A stretch of 64,000 nucleotides of DNA from positions 2,146,001-2,210,000 of the forward strand of contig NZ_CP034235.1 in NCBI RefSeq assembly GCF_009728935.1, in the 5' to 3' direction. Positions 1-9,599 of this stretch are shown here, one piece after another. How positions within the stretch are numbered: the stretch's first letter is position 1; every line of letters starts with the position of its first letter. The notes below the pieces were generated by a model, which did no database searches, was not told the origin of the DNA, and saw only the letters and a list, made by a program, of their open reading frames with translations. A program made the translations under genes and the position numbers. The stretch comes from Paenibacillus psychroresistens (lineage in GTDB: Bacteria > Bacillota > Bacilli > Paenibacillales > NBRC-103111).

Positions 1-816
1 TTTTTTGCTTATCCAATTGCAAGAGGATTTTTTTATTCCTTTACGTATTGGGAAGGATTTGGCGATATTCCACGGTTTAACGGTCTGACCAACTATATAG
101 ATTTGTTTAAAGATGACTTGATCCATATTGCACTTAAAAACAACCTGATCATCTCCGTAGTTGTCATTATTGTACAAAATGTATTAGCTTTGAGCTTTGC
201 CATTCTCTTAAATCAAAAAATGAAGGGGCATATGTTCTTTCGAGCGATTATCTTTTTTCCAGTGCTATTAAGTTCTGCAGTTATTGGGTATATATGGGAC
301 TATATTTATAGTCCGCTAGAGGGAGTATTGCATACGGTTTTTAGTGGATTGGGTTATTTGAGTGCAGCAGAAATCAATTGGCTAGGAGATCCAACTTACG
401 CATTGTTTTCAATTTGTGCTGTCATCATATGGCAATATACTGGATATTCAATGGTTATTTATATCGCTGGCTTGCAAACGATTCCAAAAGATTTGTATGA
501 GGCTGCAGAAATAGACGGAGCTGGCTCGTGGAAGAAATTTACTCATATCACAATCCCATTGTTAGCGTCATCATTTACCATTAATATGATGATTTCCGTA
601 ATCGGCTGCTTAAAATTATTCGATCAGGTATATTTGCTCACACAGGGCGGACCTGCTCATCAAACAGAAGTTTTCGGTACGCTTATTTACAGTATTGCTT
701 TCAAATCGCAGCAGCTAGGGTATGGAACAGCGCTTGCAATGGCACTGACCTTCCTAATCCTAGTGATTTCTTCCACCCAGTATTACTTTATGAGTAAGAG
801 GGAGGTAGAATATTAA
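1..816 (+). CDS. Sugar ABC transporter permease (MalF/UgpA type), 5' end outside window
   Basis: This is an inner-membrane permease subunit of a carbohydrate importer. The reading frame is open from base 1, so the N-terminus lies upstream and about 271 codons are visible. Several hydrophobic membrane segments are evident, and the cytoplasmic EAA loop that contacts the ATPase is seen as EAAEIDGAGSWKKF followed by PLL at about residues 165-185 of the visible part. The C-terminus ends a few residues after the last membrane span, as is usual for this family. The stop codon is directly followed by the ATG of the second permease with no gap, so they are translationally coupled. The binding protein gene is presumably just upstream. 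The GH38 mannosidase downstream suggests a mannose-containing substrate, but that is inference. Confidence 0.93.
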   Translation, partial: FFAYPIARGFFYSFTYWEGFGDIPRFNGLTNYIDLFKDDLIHIALKNNLIISVVVIIVQNVLALSFAILLNQKMKGHMFFRAIIFFPVLLSSAVIGYIWDYIYSPLEGVLHTVFSGLGYLSAAEINWLGDPTYALFSICAVIIWQYTGYSMVIYIAGLQTIPKDLYEAAEIDGAGSWKKFTHITIPLLASSFTINMMISVIGCLKLFDQVYLLTQGGPAHQTEVFGTLIYSIAFKSQQLGYGTALAMALTFLILVISSTQYYFMSKREVEY

Positions 817-1650
817 ATGAAGCCACATAAAAGTATGCCTCTAATCCTTTCTTATCTTTTACTAATTATAGCGGCTCTTATTATTATCGGACCACTTATT
901 ATAATGATGCTGATTTCTTTAAAAAGCCATACGGATTTTCTCAAAACTCCACTTGCATTACCGCATCCGATTTTTATGAAAAATTATTTATTGGCATGGA
1001 TAAATGGAGAAATGTTATCCAATGCAGGTAATAGTGTTCTGCTTACAGGAGGTTCTATTGTTGCCATTATAAGCACGGGAGCGCTTGGAGCTTTTGCCGT
1101 AGCTCGAATTAGAATTGGAAGGCTTGCAAAGCTGATTTTCGCCTTTTTTATCGCGGGACTCATTCTTCCAGGTCAGGTTGGACTGATTCCCCTATTTATG
1201 CAGATGCAAAAAATGGGATTGTATAATACACAAATTGGCTTGATTTTAATATATACCTCACAAAGTTTACCCATTACTGTTTTTATTTTCACAAAATTTT
1301 ATAATAGCATTCCATTTGAACTGGATGAATCAGCCAAAATGGATGGCGCAGGATCATGGACTATCTTTTATAGAATTATATTTCCACTGGTGCTTCCAGC
1401 GACGGTTACAAACATTATTTTTAATATGATTGGGGTTTGGAATGATTTTTTTACACCATTAATTTTCACTAGCGATGCTTCACACCGGACATTACCTTTA
1501 GGACTCGTGGCTTTTAAAGGACAATTTAGTACTGACTGGCCGCAGCTTTTTGCTGCATCAACCATGATAGCTATCCCAGTATTAGTGCTCTATATTATCT
1601 TGCAGCGCTTCATGATAGACGGATTGACGGCAGGTGCAGTGAAAGGTTAA
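817..1650 (+). CDS. Sugar ABC transporter permease (MalG/UgpE type)
   Basis: This is the second membrane subunit of the importer, 277 residues, with about six hydrophobic segments. The EAA-type loop (ELDESAKMDGAGSWTIF, then PLVLPA) lies near residues 168-190. The C-terminus, LTAGAVKG, is the typical ending of MalG-like sugar permeases. The start ATG abuts the stop of the preceding permease, with a GGGAGG ribosome site inside that gene's last codons. It pairs with the first permease to form the transmembrane channel. No ATPase gene follows, which is usual for this class because one shared ATPase (MsmX in Bacillus subtilis) serves several importers. Confidence 0.95.
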   Translation: MKPHKSMPLILSYLLLIIAALIIIGPLIIMMLISLKSHTDFLKTPLALPHPIFMKNYLLAWINGEMLSNAGNSVLLTGGSIVAIISTGALGAFAVARIRIGRLAKLIFAFFIAGLILPGQVGLIPLFMQMQKMGLYNTQIGLILIYTSQSLPITVFIFTKFYNSIPFELDESAKMDGAGSWTIFYRIIFPLVLPATVTNIIFNMIGVWNDFFTPLIFTSDASHRTLPLGLVAFKGQFSTDWPQLFAASTMIAIPVLVLYIILQRFMIDGLTAGAVKG

Positions 1651-1677
1651 ATTATCAATTGAAAGGGGTATGCTAAC

Positions 1678-4404
1678 TTGAATAGCAAGGTTGTACACGT
1701 TATTTCACACACACATTGGGACAGAGAATGGTATATGCCCTATGAAAAACATCATGTCCGTTTGATTAAGCTAATGGATTCATTAATAGATTTATTCGAG
1801 CAAGACCCTCATTTTGCAAGTTTTCATTTGGATGGTCAGACGATTATATTAGAAGATTATTTGCAGGTTCGTCCTGAGCGAAAACAGAAGTTGATAGAGC
1901 TTGTAAAAGCAGGAAATCTGCATATTGGGCCTTGGTATATTTTGCAGGACGAGTTTTTAATCAGCAGTGAAGCCAATGTCCGCAATCTATTAGTCGGATT
2001 GCGAGATGCCAAAGCATATGGAGATGTGTGTAAGATTGGATATTTTCCTGATTCATTTGGCAATATGGGGCAGGCTCCACAACTTTTACGTCAGGCTGGC
2101 ATGGATACAGCGGTATTTGGCAGAGGGGTGAAGCCTGTTGGGGTCAATAATACGGTTGAAGAGAGTGCCAAATATGAATCCCCGTTTTCAGAAATGAATT
2201 GGCGCGGCGCGGATGGTTCGGTTGTAACGGGAATATTATTCGCCAATTGGTATCACAATGGGATGGAGATTCCAGTCAATGAAGCTGAGGCTTTAATATT
2301 TTGGCAGGAAAGGCTTGGAAATGTTGAGCGTTTTGCATCAACCAGTCATTTGCTATTGATGAATGGCTGCGATCACCAGCCCGTTCAGTCCGATCTGTCC
2401 ATGGCATTGGAAACAGCAAGAAAGCTTTTTCCAGACATTGATTTCAGGCATTCAAATTTCAGAGATTATATTGGTGAGTTGAAGTTGTCCTTTCCTGAAG
2501 AGCTTGCAGTGGTGCAGGGTGAGCTTCGCAGTCAGCAAACAAACGGATGGGGAACTTTGGTTAATACAGCCTCTACACGAGTCTATATTAAGCAGGCTAA
2601 TCAGTTGGGTCAAGCGATGCTGGAAAAAGTAGCTGAGCCATTGGCGGCTTTTGCTCATCTGCTTGGAACACCATACCCCCATCATTTATTGACGTATGCT
2701 TGGAAAACACTTATGCAGAATCATCCTCATGACAGCATATGCGGCTGCAGTGTTGATGAAGTGCATCAAGAAATGATGACGCGTTTCGCCAAGAGTCTGG
2801 ATGTTGCGGATGAAATTGCAGCTGACAGTATGAGTGTTATTTGTGCGCTAATCGATACAAGCTGCTTCATTCCGATAGATACGGATACAGTTCCTTTCAT
2901 TGTATTCAATACATCCGGTTGGATTCGAACAGGTGTAATTCAAGTAGAATTAGAAATAAAGCGAATTTCTACTAATGAAATGCCGCCTCAGCAAGCCGCC
3001 GCACTATTAAAAAATGAGCCACTTCTACCAGGCGATTTGATAAATTCAGATGGGGGGAGTATCCCTTTTACCATGGAGGATTTGGGTGTTCAATTTAGCT
3101 ATGATCTACCAAATGATCGTTTCCGCCAGCCTTATATGACTCGTAAAATTCGACTTACATTTGAAGCGGAAAAAGTCCCTGCGCTTGGCTATAAAGCATA
3201 CGGCTATGTTAATAAGAGTGAAAAACCTACAGACGAATTTAGTTCCATGGTTAAAGGAAATGGCATGCTTGAAAACGAATGGCTAAAGGTGCATATCGCG
3301 TTTGATGGCTCTATACAATTGACTCATAAAGAATCAGGACATACCTTTAATGAGCTTTGTGTCTATGAAAACGTCGGTGATATTGGCAATGAATACACCT
3401 TTAAACAGCCAGAAGGCGACAGCGTTTTAACGACAAAAGGACTTCCTGCCAGGATAAACTTGGTTGAAAATACTGCCTTTCGTGCTTCCTATGAAATTGT
3501 GCATGATTGGGCAATTCCTGCTAGCGCTGATGAAGATTTGCTTAGAGAAATGCAAGAGATTGTTGGACTCATGGAGCGTCGATCTCAACGAACGCAGGAG
3601 ACTGTACTTTTGAGCATAAGTACGCTCATTAGCTTGGAGAAAGGCGAGAGAGGTCTTAAAGTACAAACTAAATTTAATAATCAGGCTAAAGACCATCGTG
3701 TACGCGTTTTATTTCCCACAGATTTACAAACAACTGTACATCATGTGGATTCCATTTTCGAGGTGGCAACTCGTTCGAATGAACCATCAGAGGAATGGGT
3801 CAATCCATCCAATTGTCAGCACCAACAAGCATTTGTCAGGGTAAGCGATGAGAAAATGGGCTTAACCATTGCTAATTTAGGCTTACAAGAGTATGAGGTA
3901 TTAAGGGATGGTCATAACACTATCGCAATAACGTTACTCCGCTCGGTGGGGGAGCTAGGCGACTGGGGGCATTTTCCCACTCCCGAAGCGCAATGCTTAG
4001 GTAAGCATGAGGTGAATTTTATGATTATTCCTCATGCCGCTTCTGGCATGGATTCTGGCGCATATGTAGAAGCTTACCAATATCAGATTCCCTGGATGAT
4101 GAAACAAACGCTATTACAATCGGGTTCTATTCCAGCCAATCATGGTTTCTTGGAATGGTCAGGAAATTCACTTGCTTTATCTAGTGTAAAGATAGCAGAA
4201 GAAACCAACGATTTCATTGTACGTTGGTTTAATATGTCGCTTGAAGAAACGGAATTACAGCTAAAAGGGCAGACTTCCCTCCTTAATTGCTATAAAAGCA
4301 ACATTCTTGAAGAAAAGGAAGAGCAGATTGCAGTAAAGCAAAATGATATTAAATGTCTTACAGTAAACTCGGCAGAAATCGTTACTTTAGGGTTTCGTGT
4401 GTAA
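1678..4404 (+). CDS. GH38 alpha-mannosidase
   Basis: This is a cytoplasmic glycoside hydrolase family 38 enzyme of 908 residues, removing alpha-linked mannose with retention of configuration. The N-terminal HTHWD motif (residues 11-15) supplies zinc ligands. D125 in FPDSFGN is the expected nucleophile. HDSICGCS from residue 351 is the conserved metal and substrate motif of the family. There is no signal peptide. The length suits bacterial mannosylglycerate-hydrolase-like and general alpha-mannosidases. The start is TTG, preceded by a GAAAGGGG ribosome site. The gene follows the two permeases after 27 bases and is closed by a terminator, so all three form the end of one operon that probably imports and cleaves a mannoside. 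The exact linkage specificity cannot be read from the sequence. Confidence 0.93.
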   Translation: MNSKVVHVISHTHWDREWYMPYEKHHVRLIKLMDSLIDLFEQDPHFASFHLDGQTIILEDYLQVRPERKQKLIELVKAGNLHIGPWYILQDEFLISSEANVRNLLVGLRDAKAYGDVCKIGYFPDSFGNMGQAPQLLRQAGMDTAVFGRGVKPVGVNNTVEESAKYESPFSEMNWRGADGSVVTGILFANWYHNGMEIPVNEAEALIFWQERLGNVERFASTSHLLLMNGCDHQPVQSDLSMALETARKLFPDIDFRHSNFRDYIGELKLSFPEELAVVQGELRSQQTNGWGTLVNTASTRVYIKQANQLGQAMLEKVAEPLAAFAHLLGTPYPHHLLTYAWKTLMQNHPHDSICGCSVDEVHQEMMTRFAKSLDVADEIAADSMSVICALIDTSCFIPIDTDTVPFIVFNTSGWIRTGVIQVELEIKRISTNEMPPQQAAALLKNEPLLPGDLINSDGGSIPFTMEDLGVQFSYDLPNDRFRQPYMTRKIRLTFEAEKVPALGYKAYGYVNKSEKPTDEFSSMVKGNGMLENEWLKVHIAFDGSIQLTHKESGHTFNELCVYENVGDIGNEYTFKQPEGDSVLTTKGLPARINLVENTAFRASYEIVHDWAIPASADEDLLREMQEIVGLMERRSQRTQETVLLSISTLISLEKGERGLKVQTKFNNQAKDHRVRVLFPTDLQTTVHHVDSIFEVATRSNEPSEEWVNPSNCQHQQAFVRVSDEKMGLTIANLGLQEYEVLRDGHNTIAITLLRSVGELGDWGHFPTPEAQCLGKHEVNFMIIPHAASGMDSGAYVEAYQYQIPWMMKQTLLQSGSIPANHGFLEWSGNSLALSSVKIAEETNDFIVRWFNMSLEETELQLKGQTSLLNCYKSNILEEKEEQIAVKQNDIKCLTVNSAEIVTLGFRV

Positions 4405-4441
4405 GATTAGATTAGATGTGAGGCCATTTTGAGAATAGGTG

Positions 4442-4481
4442 ATGCTTAGGAGATTAATCGACTAAGCATTGTCCTTTTTTT
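4442..4481 (+). terminator. Intrinsic terminator of the mannosidase operon
   Basis: An 8-bp stem, ATGCTTAG paired with CTAAGCAT, with a 12-base loop, is followed by TGTCC and a run of seven or more T. It lies 38 bases after the GH38 stop. The group II intron fragment begins immediately downstream of the T-run. Confidence 0.85.
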
Positions 4482-4486
4482 GTTCA

Positions 4487-5538
4487 GCGCGCCTAGCCAA
4501 GCTAGGCACAACTAGTTGATGAAAGATCAATCGAGGTAAGAGCCAAGTCGCCTCGTAGCTGACAGGCAACTGGTGGAGAGATCCTAAGGTTGAAGCCCTG
4601 TGACAATGTAACTCTGTAAAGAGTGCTAGCAAAACAGCAGGCCGTAACATCAAGTGAATCCTGCCGCATCGTCAAAAAAGACCTGAAAAGGACAAGAGAG
4701 AGTCGAGCCTCGTGAATATAGGCGAAGACCATGGAACGCGTGAAGCCCTTGGAAGCGCAGCGCGGAAGAACTCTCCGGTGTATAGGGATCGGCATGTTGG
4801 GAAAGTTGTGTTTGGAACTAGGGAGACCCTAACCCGCACGAGATTCTTTTTTTTTTTTCGTAAGGAGTGGACCTATAAGCCCGAAAGGTGAAGTGGCGAG
4901 CTGCGGGAAGGGAGTCGGAGGGGGTAGTAGTACCGATGAAGCAAAGACAACAAAACTTTGTGGAGGGAAGAACCCTTACTTTGTTCAAGCAAGTTGAGGA
5001 GGTAAGAGTGAGTGAATGCGGCTAAACCTGCTAACTACACCAAAGTAAAAGCTCAAGAACTTCAAGACAAGCTATATCTTGCCGCTAAGGAAAATCCAAA
5101 GCGAAGGTTTCATGCGCTTTACGACAAGATTCATCGGGAAGACATCTTAGGGGAAGCATGGAGACGAGTTCGAGGTAACAAGGGAAGTGGAGGAATTGAT
5201 GGAGTCACCATCGATCATATCGTAGAAGTATATGGCGAAGAACGCTTTACCGAAGAGATACGAGATCAACTGATTGCAGGCACGTACTATCCGTTACCAG
5301 CAAGGCGTAAAGAAATACCGAAGGCAGACGGAAAGCTCCGTCCTCTCGGTATCCCCGCAATACGCGATCGCGTTGTACAAATGGCAACGAAACTGGTGAT
5401 CGAGCCAATCTTTGAGACGGACTTTAAGGAATGTTCTTACGGATTTCGCCCAAAGCGAGATGCAAAGGGAGCGATTCGTCATATTCGGCGAGCAGTTAAG
5501 AAAGGTGTTTATTGGGTGGTTGATGTCGATATTCTGTG
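4487..5538 (+). mobile_element. Group II intron, 5' part only (ribozyme domains I-IV region plus truncated RT)
   Basis: The stretch 4487-5011 has no gene but carries group II intron 5' ribozyme sequence (GCGCGCCTAGCC near the 5' end, then a long structured leader) running into a reverse transcriptase gene. The canonical 5' end of such introns is GTGCG; here it reads GCGCG at 4487, so the splice site appears mutated. A 12-base T homopolymer sits at 4847-4858. The element breaks off after about 176 codons of the reverse transcriptase, and no domain V/VI or 3' intron end was found before 8 kb. It therefore cannot splice or move by itself. It sits directly behind a transcription terminator, a known preferred target of some bacterial group II introns (class C), although the class of this intron was not determined. 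Confidence 0.75.
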
Positions 5539-5539
5539 A
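5012..5539 (+). pseudogene. Group II intron reverse transcriptase/maturase, C-terminally truncated
   Basis: The N-terminal 175 residues of an LtrA-type intron-encoded protein are present: the N-terminal region, then RT motifs including NKGSGGIDGVT, the IPKADGKLRPLGIP segment and the YGFRPKR motif near residues 143-149. The frame ends at VVDVDI, exactly before the first part of the polymerase active-site region would continue. The YADD catalytic motif, the maturase X domain and the DNA-binding and endonuclease domains are missing. The start is GTG with a GAGGAGG ribosome site about 10 bases upstream. The break coincides with the junction to unrelated DNA at about 5539. The protein would be non-functional. 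Confidence 0.88.
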
Positions 5540-5583
5540 TTTAGCGATCTGTGCCTCTGTCCTGCAAGAATCCAAACCAAATA

Positions 5584-5853
5584 CTATTTAGTTCCAAATA
5601 TCCGATAGCTATACACACCCGTCAGCCCAATAATTGACGTAGAAATACCATTAGATAACACAGTCATTACTGAAAGGTTCAAAGTACCTTCTGTTTTAGC
5701 TAGAGCTGAGAGTAAGTAGATTATCCACCAAGGAATGAGAAAAATGATCCATCCCTTGAAATATATGTTTTTTTCAGCAAGTAAGGGAAGAAGGAATGCA
5801 AATATAATCCCGACACATCCTGTCGACTGTACAAGATTGAATTGCCTTTGCAT
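5584..5853 (-). pseudogene. Fragment of an unrecognised small membrane protein
   Basis: This is an open frame of 89 codons with about three hydrophobic segments (around IIFAFLLPLL, WIIFLIPWWIIYLLSAL and ISTSIIGLTGVYSY). I do not recognise the family. Its apparent start codon lies inside sequence that belongs to the decayed transposase on the same strand, so the N-terminus was probably created by a junction and the true upstream part is missing. It lies between the broken intron and the broken insertion sequence. Its status as a coding remnant rests only on its hydrophobic pattern, and it could be a chance frame. Confidence 0.3.
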
Positions 5854-6834
5854 CGATGAAAGAACTCTTTTAAGTAGGCATTCACACGTTCAACGGCTGT
5901 TCTTTTTTTGTAATGTTCCTTAAATCTGTCACTACCACGCGCTGGAACTGTATATCTTCTTGGGTTATCATCGATCTTTTTCTTAAATACCTTCTGGCAG
6001 TGTCCATCGTTAAAAGGGCAGGATGAACATTCTTTGGGCTGTGTGTATTTGATCGTTTAGTACTTGGCATCGAAGCTATCGTACCGATAAGAGTGACCTT
6101 CTTTACAGACGGGACGAAAGTATTTATCCATGCCCTCTTCTTGATGTTCATTCCGACGGTTGTAATCGATGAGCGCCCTTGCACCCATGCTCTCGACTTG
6201 CTTGTAAATCGGTACGAGAGGATGCTTGGGCTTCCACTTTTTTCTCGAATAGCGTTCGATTTTCTTCAAGCTCCACTTGTTCCTTTAGCCATTGATCACG
6301 TTCACCTTTGGACTTGCGACCGCGTTTCTTCTTTGGCTCTTTTTTGTTTAGTGCTTGTGCTTCATCCTTCTTTTTTTCGGGTTGGCGATCTCTTGCTTCA
6401 ACGTGAGTTGCATCTAAAGCAACAGTTGAAGCATCGATAAAACCTTCTTGAAAGGCTTGCTGGATTAACGTTTGTTGCGATTGCTGGAAGACTTCAGATG
6501 GTTGAAGTTTCTGCATAAGTCTTGTGTACGAAGCTTCACTCGGAATGCGATCAGAGCCCGTAAATCCACAGTCCGTGCTGAACTCAATGCTTCGTTTCAA
6601 TCGTTTCTGCAAATCTTTAATGGTTGGAATATGTTCAACGATTCGAATGAATAACGATTGCAGCATAGCTACATAGTTGAGCTGAGTCGGTGCCCCTAAA
6701 AACGCTTTTTTGGAAACAACGCGTAAGAATGGATTGATATCTAACGTCTCAAAAAGATAACCATACGTATCTTTAGGTGACATTCTTAAAAGATCTTGCA
6801 AGGAAAACAGACTTTCTTGTTGAATACTATACAT
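5840..6834 (-). pseudogene. IS1182-type DDE transposase, frameshifted and truncated
   Basis: The N-terminal half (from 6834) shows the IS1182/DUF772 pattern: LQDLLRMSPKD, then the FxTDCGF and PSEASYTRLMQKL region, then the DATHVEARD motif carrying a catalytic Asp, followed by a Lys-rich linker. The frame shifts near 6260. It then continues as KHPLVPIYKQVESMGARALI and as the cysteine segment TQPKECSSCPFNDGHC after an in-frame stop near 6055, and reaches the C-terminal signature KKRTAVERVNAYLKEFF (Glu of the DDE triad). Sequence beyond about 5843 is unrelated, so the last 30-40 residues are lost. At least one frameshift, one stop codon and a terminal deletion make this a dead element. Terminal inverted repeats were not identified. 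Confidence 0.82.
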
Positions 6835-6946
6835 TGGGAGTTCTTCCTTTCTCGGTGTTTGGTAGTGGTACTTAACACTTCGAGATTTAGGGAGGTTCTC
6901 CTTTTTTTATGTCTTAAACACATAGATCTAGCAAGGCTTTGGAATT

Positions 6947-7636
6947 ATGAAATTGATTCAGATATTAATAAATATAGGCGTATCGTTTAGCCAATCAAAA
7001 TCATACAATTTTTCTAAAACTAGTCTTCGAATACTGAATAAGCGTTTACTACCTCAATTACTTCTCATGAGGTTTTTTTCAGGTAGTGCAGAAATTTATC
7101 TTAACTACCACACACCGATTGTTCGAGGACCGTATTTTGACAATTCTCATCTAACAGAAATAAAAGGAAAGCAAAAAAACATTACTCGATCTGAAGAATG
7201 GTTTAATAAATTAATTCAAACGTATGAAGAAACTAAATCATTTTCGTTAACTGCGAAAATGATGAATTGTGAACCTAATACAGTTGAAAAATATATTACT
7301 TTGTATATAGAAAATAACAATTCGTCAGACGTTTTCCTATCAACACTTCGAGTAGCAAAAGGTCACCAAGAGAAAAGATTAGAGCAAATCAAAAAAACTA
7401 TTCTTGAGTTTATGCAAAAACACTCAAACTGTACTAGACAAGCTATTAATGAGCATATTGGAAGGGCTGATATAACTTTTTTAAAAAGGTCCGACCAAGA
7501 GTGGATTGATAATGATTTTCCAGTTCCCTTATCTCGTAGAGAACCAAATTGGGCAAACAAAAACAAGGATATGGACAAAAAGTATCTCTTAATTCAATTT
7601 TGTCTCATAAAAGTTATCAACAGTGTTCATCATTAG
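6947..7636 (+). pseudogene. TnsD/TniQ-like Tn7-type target-selection protein fragment
   Basis: The 229-codon frame resembles the C-terminal half of TnsD-type proteins, which choose the insertion site for Tn7-like transposons. LLPQLLLMRFFSGSAEIYLNY followed by GPYFDN matches the segment ahead of the zinc-finger region. TRSEEWFNKLIQTYEE with SLTAKMMNCEPNTVEKY matches the helix-turn-helix repeat. TRQAINEHIGRADITFLKRSDQEW resembles the conserved WLxxxDxEW segment. The CxxC zinc-finger residues expected between these blocks are absent, suggesting an internal deletion. No tnsA, tnsB or tnsC gene is nearby. Assignment is by remembered family pattern only. It is AT-rich compared with the flanking sugar genes. 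Confidence 0.5.
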
Positions 7637-8033
7637 TAATTAAGGAGATAGAAAAGGAATTTTACAAGTTTGTTTTATAAAGAATTGCGCAGGGGGCATT
7701 TTGGTGTTTGGGTTCAAATACAGATGACGTATTACAATAAGTCATCTGTATTTGCTATTTGCTCATTTGATTGAAAAACTTTATTTTCTTGATTTTATAT
7801 GAATTTCTGCCCCAAATGATGATATTAAAAAACTTTAAATATTTTTGGTTATCAAATAAATTTTAAAAAACCCTGTCAAATCCTATGGGTTCATACAAAA
7901 ACTTTATTTTACTTCGTCAAATGGTTGGTTTGATTATAAGTTAGCAATTACATTAATGCCGCGTGGCAAGAGGCTTTTGCGAAGTTAGTTAGTTCTCAGG
8001 TCGATATTGATCATAGTAATAAGAGATAATACA
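7637..8033. other. Gene-free stretch between the mobile-element debris and the GH93 gene
   Basis: No convincing gene is present in about 400 AT-rich bases. The only clear structure is the perfect inverted repeat at 7715-7754. The region ends at the stop of the minus-strand GH93 gene, so it is the 3' region of that operon and the ragged edge of the mobile debris. Confidence 0.6.
7715..7754. repeat. Perfect 14-bp inverted repeat, possible bidirectional terminator
   Basis: CAAATACAGATGAC is repeated as its exact reverse complement after a 12-base loop. There is no long T-run on either side, so termination would be weak. It lies about 280 bases beyond the GH93 stop, in a position to end minus-strand transcripts, or it may be a remnant end of a lost mobile element. 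Confidence 0.5.
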
Positions 8034-9557
8034 CTACGAATAAACTTCGATGCAATCAATCTCTACTTCACCGTAATGTGCGATAAATTGAATGGCATTA
8101 ACGCCTTCGTTTAATGAAACGGAGCAAGAGGCCCAAAGATATCGGCTCCAATTTGCTGTGACTGGATAGCTTACTAAAGAGGTTTTTTCTTCATTGACTC
8201 TAACCATTTGTACACTTTCTTCACTTGTTCCATTTGAATACCTGATATTTAATTCATATATTCCACTAATCGGCACGTTAATTTTTTCGAATTTAATAGA
8301 ACTATCCGCTTCGAGGAATCTCCCAACTTCTTCACCGCCAGAAGCATCCATACTCGATAGGATCTGCACGTTATGTAAGACAGCTTGCTCAGCTTCATAT
8401 CTTATGGCATTTAAAGGCCTTGTCCCCACACGGATTTCATTGCGATTTGTTGAAAGATTCTCAACGCAGGTTGCTTGAAAGAGAATTGAATTATCCAGGC
8501 TGGTATCAAAGCTCTGACTATATCCCGCTAAATCCTGATCATACGTCACGGCCATAGGAAGCCTTTCCCAATTTCCTTCACCTAAGTTGTAATTAACGAA
8601 GAAGCTTTGACCATCTGTTTTATTGCCATCCGGGGTAATACTCCATTTGGCTGAGACAATGATCATGCCATTAGGGCCGCCTGCAGGAAACCATTTGCAA
8701 TAAGGTGCCGCACCTAACCCAGCGCCATCATCCATCAAAAGCTGTGTGCCTATTTCATCGGGGTTCCAAGTTACGCCATCATCCGAGAATTTACAGTATA
8801 CCGGTCCAAGATTATTAGCCATGCTCGGACGATTTACCACTTCATAGGCTGCAAAATACTTGCCATTAGGCAATTTAGTTACGGTTATCATACCAGGTCG
8901 ATCGTTATTGTTTATTAGGGCTACATCATTTACCATTTCTCCCCAAGTCAAACCACCGTCCGCGGATATTCGGTGCACCAGTGCTTGGTGAATGCCATGC
9001 TTCTTTTGGCGTTCATCTGAATAATAGCATACAAGGTTATCCCATTTATCTAGACCAAAGAAAGGCTCCCAAATGGATGTTGTGTCCGCTCCCAAACTTG
9101 CATCACAAATGGCAGGTCCCCCTTGATCAACTGTACTTAAATAATTCCATGAATCTCCACAATCTTTGCTCAGATATACGGTAATTGTAGTACTGGAACC
9201 GTCTTTAGGAATACTGACACCGGATAATAATAGCGTACCTGCAGGCAAGTCTCCTAGCTGCTGTGGAAGTTCATATAATACGGGTTGATATTTGTTTCCG
9301 AAGCCATACTGAGTATCTCGGACGTGAGTGACGAACTGCCAAGTTTCTCCATTATCCGAACTTCTGTATATCGGCCAAACTGTTTCTTCATTTACATAAG
9401 CATATAGCTCTAAAGTACATAATAATGTTCCGTTATTAGCTCCGCTATTTTTTAAGCATATTATCCGTGCGTACGCTGATCCACTATCTGCATAAGTTTT
9501 TGTTGGGTCTGGGGCAATGACTAAGGATCCATTTGACGAATTCCATACATTTTTCAT
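8034..9557 (-). CDS. GH93-like exo-alpha-L-arabinanase, cytoplasmic, with C-terminal CBM6/35-like domain
   Basis: The 507-residue protein has a sialidase-like propeller with BNR/Asp-box-type repeats (YRSSDNGETW, LSKDCGDSWNYL, ISADGGLTWGEM) and blocks typical of family 93: KYQPVLYELP, IWEPFFG, CYYSDER, NDRPGMITV. Family members release arabinobiose from the ends of alpha-1,5-arabinan. From about residue 386 (RYEAEQAV) a beta-sandwich of the CBM6/CBM35 kind follows. There is no signal peptide, so it should act on imported oligosaccharides. The start has a GGAGG site 9 bases upstream. It is the third gene of a minus-strand operon behind a histidine kinase and response regulator. It is a paralogue of the secreted protein at 32182-33672. 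A neuraminidase role is possible but less likely. Confidence 0.78.
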   Translation of the reverse strand: MKNVWNSSNGSLVIAPDPTKTYADSGSAYARIICLKNSGANNGTLLCTLELYAYVNEETVWPIYRSSDNGETWQFVTHVRDTQYGFGNKYQPVLYELPQQLGDLPAGTLLLSGVSIPKDGSSTTITVYLSKDCGDSWNYLSTVDQGGPAICDASLGADTTSIWEPFFGLDKWDNLVCYYSDERQKKHGIHQALVHRISADGGLTWGEMVNDVALINNNDRPGMITVTKLPNGKYFAAYEVVNRPSMANNLGPVYCKFSDDGVTWNPDEIGTQLLMDDGAGLGAAPYCKWFPAGGPNGMIIVSAKWSITPDGNKTDGQSFFVNYNLGEGNWERLPMAVTYDQDLAGYSQSFDTSLDNSILFQATCVENLSTNRNEIRVGTRPLNAIRYEAEQAVLHNVQILSSMDASGGEEVGRFLEADSSIKFEKINVPISGIYELNIRYSNGTSEESVQMVRVNEEKTSLVSYPVTANWSRYLWASCSVSLNEGVNAIQFIAHYGEVEIDCIEVYS

Positions 9558-9599
9558 AAATCGTAAGCCTCCAATATTTTTATAGTAGGTCTAGGTACT

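Noticed and set aside
4502..4795. Antisense open frames within the intron leader (for example 4462-4653 and 4502-4795, minus)
   Set aside because: They lie in structured group II ribozyme sequence, have no plausible ribosome site and resemble no protein family.
6093..6654. Plus-strand frames opposite the transposase
   Set aside because: They are shadows of the decayed transposase on the minus strand, which has recognisable motifs.
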